A DNA stretch of 64,000 nucleotides, taken from the NCBI GenBank assembly GCA_031422555.1, contig JANPLZ010000075.1, positions 4,266 through 68,265 on the forward strand. Direction: 5' to 3'. The translations under genes and the position numbers were made by a program. Every line of letters begins with the position of its first letter. Positions within the stretch are counted from its first letter, which is position 1. The stretch is from JANNAT01 sp031422555. GTDB lineage: Bacteria > Pseudomonadota > Alphaproteobacteria > Rhodobacterales > Rhodobacteraceae. Of this stretch, positions 59,472 through 64,000 are shown piece by piece. The notes beneath the pieces were generated by a model, which saw only the letters and a list, made by a program, of their open reading frames with translations, searched no databases and had not been told where the DNA came from.

Positions 59472-61727
59472 CTAAAGTTCGGCGTCACTCAGAAGCCGCG
59501 TCGTCGTCAGCAGCCGTTTGGCCAAAACCGAGGCCAGAGTCCGGTGAAACTGTGCGGCGGCGGCGGCATCGTTGCGCTCCATCAGGGCAAGTGCCGATGC
59601 GTCGATGCGCATGGCTGTGCTGGCGATTTCAGCCGTCAGCGTTGCCGTGCGCTCTACCCCGGCATAGTAGGCGATCTCGCCGACGATGGCGCCGGGCAGA
59701 AACCGGCTGACGATGCGGTTGGCCTGATTGCGGTCGGTGACCGTGGCGCAAAGCCGCCCCGTCACCAAAAATATCAGATGTTCGCTGCGGTTGCCTTGGA
59801 CAAAAACCTGCTCGCCAGCCGCCAACGCAATCTGCGTGCCATATTTTTGCAGCATCGCGGCGGTTTCAGCCCCAAGGCCAAGCGTGTCATCACCGCCTTG
59901 CTGTGGCCGCGCCTCGCGCAACAGATCATCTTCGATCTGCAGCATCACATCGTCCAAACTGTCTGCCAGTTGAAAATGCTGCCCCTCCTGTCGGTTGCGG
60001 CGGCCGAACCGGGCCGCTATTTCAGGCGACAGACCGGTCACGATCATCCGGATCCCAAGCTGCCCGCAACTGCGACCCAGCCTTTCGAACGCCGACCACG
60101 CCGACATGTCCAGCCCCACCACCCGTTTCAGATCAATCACCGCAAATCTATAGGCCGGACCCGCGTTCAGGCGGCGTTGCAACCGGTCCACCAGCCTGCT
60201 GGCCGAACCGAAAAACAAGAACCCTTCCAACCGGCTGACGCTGATGCAAGCCCCGATATCCGCCAGCAAGGCCCGCTCACCCGGCGCGCGTTCGACCCGC
60301 GCGTGGTAATTTGCCCCGTTGGTGCTGATCTGCGTTGAATCCACCCGCGAATAGGCAATCACAAACAGCAAAGCCGCCACCGCGACGCCAAAACTGACAG
60401 CGATCATAAAGCCGAACACCAGCGCAATCACCGGCATCGCAATCACAATGGCCAGCTCGACGCGCGGCATCATTCTGCCATGGTCGTAATAGGCCGTCAG
60501 CAGCAGATCGAAGCCAAGGAAAAACACCACCGCCGCAAACAGCCCGATTGGCAGATAGGACAGCACGCTGGCCCCAAAGAACAGCACAACCATCGTCACC
60601 GCCGCAACGCCAAACCCGGCGGCCGCCCCAACAAGACCAAACCGCCGCGCCAGCAGTGTTTCGGACAAGATGTGATAGCCGCCCAAGCCCCCAACCAGCC
60701 CGGCCGCGACATTGGCCAAACCCACGCCCTTCAATTCCCGTTCAAAATCAATGTCCTGCTCGATGGCAAGCTCTAACCCCGATGCGTTTAGCAGCATCCC
60801 CAGCATGGACACGCCGATGATCGTGGCAATCACCGGTGCTTGATCCAGCACGGCCAGCCATTGCACATCGCGCAGCAGACCAAAGCCTAAACCGCCTGTG
60901 AACGAATTGCCTGCAAACGGGCCAATCAGCAGGCCAACCTCGCGCATGCGGACGAAATCCAGCCCCATCAGGTTGGCAACCGCATAGAACCCGGCCAACG
61001 ACAGCAACAGCACAAACGGAATGGCGAGGCCGCTTGTGCCCAGCCGCGCGATGGCGACGATGCCAATCGAAACACCCAGCCACGGCAACCACAAAGGCCA
61101 ACGCGCCAAAAGGTCGGTGAAACTGATGTCCAGATCTGGCAGCACCATACCAAAGGCCCCGCGCACCAGCAAAACCCCCGATGCGGCCAGAAAACCGCTG
61201 ACCACCGGAAACGGCACGAACCGCACCAGATACCCCAGTTTCAACACTCCCATCGCATAGGCGGTCAGCCCGGTGGCAATCGAGGTGACCCCCGCCAAGG
61301 CGACAACCGTTGAAAAAGCGGCCTGCGTGCTGATCGCAGGCAGCGTTGCAATGGCGCCTGCCGAGATCGACAGCAAGATCGTGCTGACATCCTGCGGCTG
61401 GATCAGGGTTCCGCGATAAGACAAGGTCAACGGCCCCACCATGGCCATGATCGCGGCCCCGATCAGGGTCAGGGCGATGCCTTGGCTTAGAAACGGCGCA
61501 AGGGGTCCGGCATAGATCATTGCCGCCAAGGACAGCGCAAAGGTCACCGACATGGCCCCGACAATCGCTGTGGCGAAAATTGCTTTGATCAGGTCGGAAA
61601 TGCCCAAAACCCGTGCGGCGGGGCGGCTGTTTGAACTTTGCAAACCGAAAATCCCTTTTTTGCCCTGAACAAGGCGGCATTTTTGCCCAAATTGCAAGGT
61701 TAAGTCCGGGCAAGCACCGGGCGGCAA
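59472..61727 (-). CDS. SulP anion transporter with STAS and cyclic-nucleotide-binding domains
   Basis: A protein of up to 751 residues. A SulP membrane part with 10-12 helices (about 40-440) is followed by a STAS domain (about 490-605, with VVGLDMSAW as the regulatory Ser region) and a cNMP-binding domain (about 620-745). The latter keeps the phosphate-binding cassette FLPGAIVGEIAYYAGVERTATLT, including the Glu and Arg that contact cyclic nucleotides. SulP proteins move sulfate, bicarbonate or dicarboxylates; the ion cannot be read here. The start is uncertain: TTG at the given end, or TTG 28 codons later after an AAGGGA site. Gating by cAMP or cGMP is inferred. Confidence 0.88.
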   Translation of the reverse strand: MPPGACPDLTLQFGQKCRLVQGKKGIFGLQSSNSRPAARVLGISDLIKAIFATAIVGAMSVTFALSLAAMIYAGPLAPFLSQGIALTLIGAAIMAMVGPLTLSYRGTLIQPQDVSTILLSISAGAIATLPAISTQAAFSTVVALAGVTSIATGLTAYAMGVLKLGYLVRFVPFPVVSGFLAASGVLLVRGAFGMVLPDLDISFTDLLARWPLWLPWLGVSIGIVAIARLGTSGLAIPFVLLLSLAGFYAVANLMGLDFVRMREVGLLIGPFAGNSFTGGLGFGLLRDVQWLAVLDQAPVIATIIGVSMLGMLLNASGLELAIEQDIDFERELKGVGLANVAAGLVGGLGGYHILSETLLARRFGLVGAAAGFGVAAVTMVVLFFGASVLSYLPIGLFAAVVFFLGFDLLLTAYYDHGRMMPRVELAIVIAMPVIALVFGFMIAVSFGVAVAALLFVIAYSRVDSTQISTNGANYHARVERAPGERALLADIGACISVSRLEGFLFFGSASRLVDRLQRRLNAGPAYRFAVIDLKRVVGLDMSAWSAFERLGRSCGQLGIRMIVTGLSPEIAARFGRRNRQEGQHFQLADSLDDVMLQIEDDLLREARPQQGGDDTLGLGAETAAMLQKYGTQIALAAGEQVFVQGNRSEHLIFLVTGRLCATVTDRNQANRIVSRFLPGAIVGEIAYYAGVERTATLTAEIASTAMRIDASALALMERNDAAAAAQFHRTLASVLAKRLLTTTRLLSDAEL

Positions 61728-61859
61728 TGCCCGCGCTTTGATCGGGCTGGCGCAGCGCGGTCACTGGCCACGCCGACCATCGCCAGCGCTTTGACCATCA
61801 CCGCCAGCGCCAAGGCAGGGCTGACGGCTACCGCCGGCCAGACCCTACGACCCTTGCCT

Positions 61860-62864
61860 TCAGGGCGTCAGGCCAAGCTGGCGCAAAGCCTCACGCGGGG
61901 CGGGTTTTCGCCAGATGGTCTGAAAGCTGTCGGCCACATTGTCGCGCGCCACGGCCACGCCGGGCAACGCGATCCAAGCCGGAATTGTGCGGCCCAGCAA
62001 GGCAAGGATCGTCGTCCGGGCGGCAACCTCGCCTTGGCGAAAGGGCTGCTGGGCCGCCACGGCGACAAAATGCTGGCCCGCCGCCAACCCGATGGCAACA
62101 TCTTCGCCCAGATCGACGGTCGCCATCACGGTCGCGCGGCCAGCCGCCGCAAGCCGGTTTGCCACCGCGATTGCAGGGGTATCCCAGACCACAAAGAACG
62201 CGGAAATCTCGGGATGATCCGCGATCAGCCTTTGGGCCATATCGGCCGCTTCGTCCACCGCGCCGAACCGCAGCACATGGGTGCGCACATCAGACCGGTT
62301 CGCCTGCATCCAGTTGGTGAAGGCAATCTCACGCTCGTTGGTGGCGAAGAAATCAGCGGCAAAGCCAAGAACCCCCACCGCCGCCCCCTGCGCCAGATGC
62401 GGCGCAAGCCCCGCTGCCGCCATCGTGCCAAGGCCGAAATTATCCGACGACACCAACGCGGTGTAATGCGATCCGGGCAACAGGCCGGTCGGCACATTTT
62501 CCAGCAAAACCAGACGGATGCCCGCCGCCGAGACCCGCCGGAACGCCGCCACCACCTGTTCGTTTGCCACCGGCAAGGCCACAATCGCATCCGGTTTCGC
62601 CGCGATCAACCGGTCCAGTTCGGCCACCTGCCGATCCGCGGAAAATTTGCAATCGACCACTTCGGTGACGACAACACCGCAATCGCCTAAAATGCCCAAC
62701 ATGCCGGTGATCTGTAACTTGGTCCAATCGCCATTCAGCGTGTGCAAAACCACGGCCACCCGCTTGCCTGCCGCTTTGGCCGCCGCACAATCTTCGGGCA
62801 GAAGGCTGACGCGTTCGGGGGGCGCTGCACGCTCGCCGTGGGGGCCAAGCCCGGAAATGGTCAT
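61860..62864 (-). CDS. Periplasmic-binding-protein-type sugar-binding protein without signal peptide
   Basis: A 334-residue protein with the type I periplasmic-binding fold. Diagnostic parts are GKRVAVVLHTLNGDWTKLQI (first strand), DCKFSADRQVAELDRLIAAKPDAIVALPV and FFVVWDTPAIAVANRLAAAG. Relatives are sugar ABC transporter substrate-binding proteins or LacI-type effector domains. No signal peptide precedes the fold, and no DNA-binding domain is present. The ATG was chosen for its spacing after GGGGAG; a TTG two codons upstream overlaps the ROK gene stop. It is directly downstream of a ROK gene, which suggests intracellular sugar sensing or a transporter encoded elsewhere. Confidence 0.8.
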   Translation of the reverse strand: MTISGLGPHGERAAPPERVSLLPEDCAAAKAAGKRVAVVLHTLNGDWTKLQITGMLGILGDCGVVVTEVVDCKFSADRQVAELDRLIAAKPDAIVALPVANEQVVAAFRRVSAAGIRLVLLENVPTGLLPGSHYTALVSSDNFGLGTMAAAGLAPHLAQGAAVGVLGFAADFFATNEREIAFTNWMQANRSDVRTHVLRFGAVDEAADMAQRLIADHPEISAFFVVWDTPAIAVANRLAAAGRATVMATVDLGEDVAIGLAAGQHFVAVAAQQPFRQGEVAARTTILALLGRTIPAWIALPGVAVARDNVADSFQTIWRKPAPREALRQLGLTP

Positions 62865-62866
62865 GT

Positions 62867-64000
62867 TCAACTTCTCCCCTGCACTGATGGCGTTGCCGCG
62901 ACCGGTTGCGGCACCCCGGCATTGTCGGCGCGCGCGCGACCGGCGGTGTCTGCGCGCGCGTGGAAGGTGACGAAATCGGGATGCAGGGTTGGTTTGCCCT
63001 GTATCACCCAGTCTTTCAGGAAAGCAGGCGCAAAAATCGCCTCAGAGGCCACGCGCGCCGCGCCCACCAACCCGGCCGAACTGCCCATCTGAGAGCGGAT
63101 GATGCGCAGATCGCGCGTCACCAACGGGTGGGACGCGCCGTAAACCGCCTCGCGGACCCCTGCCAGCAAAACATCGTTGGTTTGCACCAGCGTGCCCGAT
63201 AGCACGATCAATTCGGGGTTCAGCGCATTGGCAAGCGTTGCCACAACCTGCCCGATCAATTGGCCCGAAGTGGACAGGATTGCCACGGCGGCGGGATCGC
63301 CGATTTGTGCGGCCTGCGACACTTCGATTGCCGTGATCACACTGCCGCGCCGCAACAGGTCAGCCAGAACCGGGCTGCGGCCGGATTCTGCCGCCGCACG
63401 CCCCTCGCGCTGGATCATGTCGGACCCTGCCATCATGTCCAGCGTGCCGATCTGCCCGTCCGAGACAACCGGCAGCGCGCCAATCAGGCCCGCCGCCCCG
63501 TGCGCGCCGCGATAAAGCTGCCCGTCACACACGATCCCCGCGCCAATCCGGCGTCCGACCTTGATGAACAGCATCGACCGAAGGTCATGGCCAGCGCCCG
63601 CATACAACTCTCCCATGGTCATGGTTTCCACGCTGGACCGCATCCAGACCGGCGCGCCGAACTGTCGGGTCAGCGTCTCGACCAAAGGAAAGTCTGTCCA
63701 GGCGGGCAGAACGGGGGGGGTTTTCGTCAGAAATACGCCATCGCCTTCCGATGTCACGGTGCCCGGCACCGACAACGATATGCCCCAGGGTGCTGTGGCT
63801 ATGGCCTGACGTTCCAGACACCAATGGAACAAAGCCGCCAACCGGCTTGCAAGCTGTGCTGCTGGCGCCGACAAATCGGCAGCCTCGTGGTGTTCGGTCA
63901 ACAGGTTGCCCGACAGGTCGGATATGCCGACACCGATGGCCGTCTGATCGACTGTCGCCACCAACACCAGCCCGCGCCGGGCCGCAAAGCGCACAAGGCG
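62867..64000 (-). CDS. ROK-family protein (N-terminus outside window)
   Basis: About 377 residues of a ROK (repressor, ORF, kinase) protein are present; the frame stays open to the right edge. LVLVATVDQTAIGVGISDLSGN is the phosphate-1 region of the actin-like ATPase fold. IKVGRRIGAGIVCDGQLYRGAHGAAG is the family signature. The usual ROK zinc motif (CxCGxxGCxE) is not seen after it; GQIGTLDMMAGSDM stands in its place, as in NagC/XylR-type repressors that have lost kinase function. A winged-helix DNA-binding domain is expected beyond the window. It probably regulates sugar uptake genes, including the coupled binding-protein gene. Confidence 0.85.
   Translation of the reverse strand, partial: RLVRFAARRGLVLVATVDQTAIGVGISDLSGNLLTEHHEAADLSAPAAQLASRLAALFHWCLERQAIATAPWGISLSVPGTVTSEGDGVFLTKTPPVLPAWTDFPLVETLTRQFGAPVWMRSSVETMTMGELYAGAGHDLRSMLFIKVGRRIGAGIVCDGQLYRGAHGAAGLIGALPVVSDGQIGTLDMMAGSDMIQREGRAAAESGRSPVLADLLRRGSVITAIEVSQAAQIGDPAAVAILSTSGQLIGQVVATLANALNPELIVLSGTLVQTNDVLLAGVREAVYGASHPLVTRDLRIIRSQMGSSAGLVGAARVASEAIFAPAFLKDWVIQGKPTLHPDFVTFHARADTAGRARADNAGVPQPVAATPSVQGRS

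Noticed and set aside
50694..64000. Attachment-site copy of the tRNA-Phe 3' end
   Set aside because: No second copy of the TCCGGGCACCA end was found by reading through the right part of the window.
1..64000. CRISPR array
   Set aside because: All repeats seen are short head-to-tail tandems without unique spacers, and no cas genes are present.

Overview
The window looks like a chromosomal segment of an alphaproteobacterium of the order Rhodobacterales (Rhodobacter/Roseobacter type). The evidence is a GC-rich sequence with strong third-position GC, tightly packed genes with many ATGA/GTGA overlaps, and conserved alphaproteobacterial blocks: hom-glpX-recJ, hisD-UPF0262-phosphatase, infA-maf-rng-yacG, DUF3572 next to pleD, and a cbb3 oxidase operon. 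No phage, insertion sequence or CRISPR array was seen.

Left part (1-18.3 kb). A CheB-CheR-PAS fusion runs off the left edge. Two divergent PRC-barrel genes follow. Then comes a leftward unit of a ribbon-helix-helix regulator, a PHB-depolymerase-type esterase and an FAD/NAD(P)-binding protein, with unusual tandem repeats inside and between genes. galU (UDP-glucose synthesis) lies upstream of a CsbD-like small gene that is translationally coupled to a giant cyclic beta-1,2-glucan synthase (ndvB). UDP-glucose is the donor for that enzyme.

Middle part (18.3-41 kb). A leftward cco operon encodes cbb3 oxidase subunits N, O, Q and P, then a 60-residue membrane protein, a DUF2189 protein, CcoI and CcoS. 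ccoG and ccoH are missing. tRNA-Glu and hom-glpX-recJ (amino-acid synthesis, gluconeogenesis, recombination) follow, then a lone non-pyrrolysine MttB-type methyltransferase, a HAD phosphatase, DUF3572 and the diguanylate cyclase PleD. Next are an ECF sigma factor, a likely anti-sigma factor, a CpxP-like periplasmic protein and an EF-hand protein. DUF983, Nudix, fatty acid desaturase and XRE-regulator genes complete this part.

Right part (41-64 kb). Two lipoprotein genes, YceI and a cytochrome b561 lead into metG, then a long rightward chain from hisD to yacG and tRNA-Phe. Immediately beyond the tRNA is a compact arsenic operon: an ArsR-ArsC fusion, an ArsJ-type GAPDH and ArsJ. A perfect 24-bp palindrome covers the first start codon. 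After a methyltransferase comes a convergent pair: a soluble-adenylyl-cyclase-like protein (two cyclase-homology domains, AAA ATPase, helical repeats) and a SulP anion transporter carrying STAS and cyclic-nucleotide-binding domains. The window ends with a signal-less periplasmic-binding-type protein and a partial ROK protein.

The strongest candidates for new biology are the cyclase/SulP-cNMP pair, the ars operator that overlaps the start codon, the cco operon without G and H and with an odd ccoN start, and the signal-less sugar-binding-type protein coupled to a ROK regulator.
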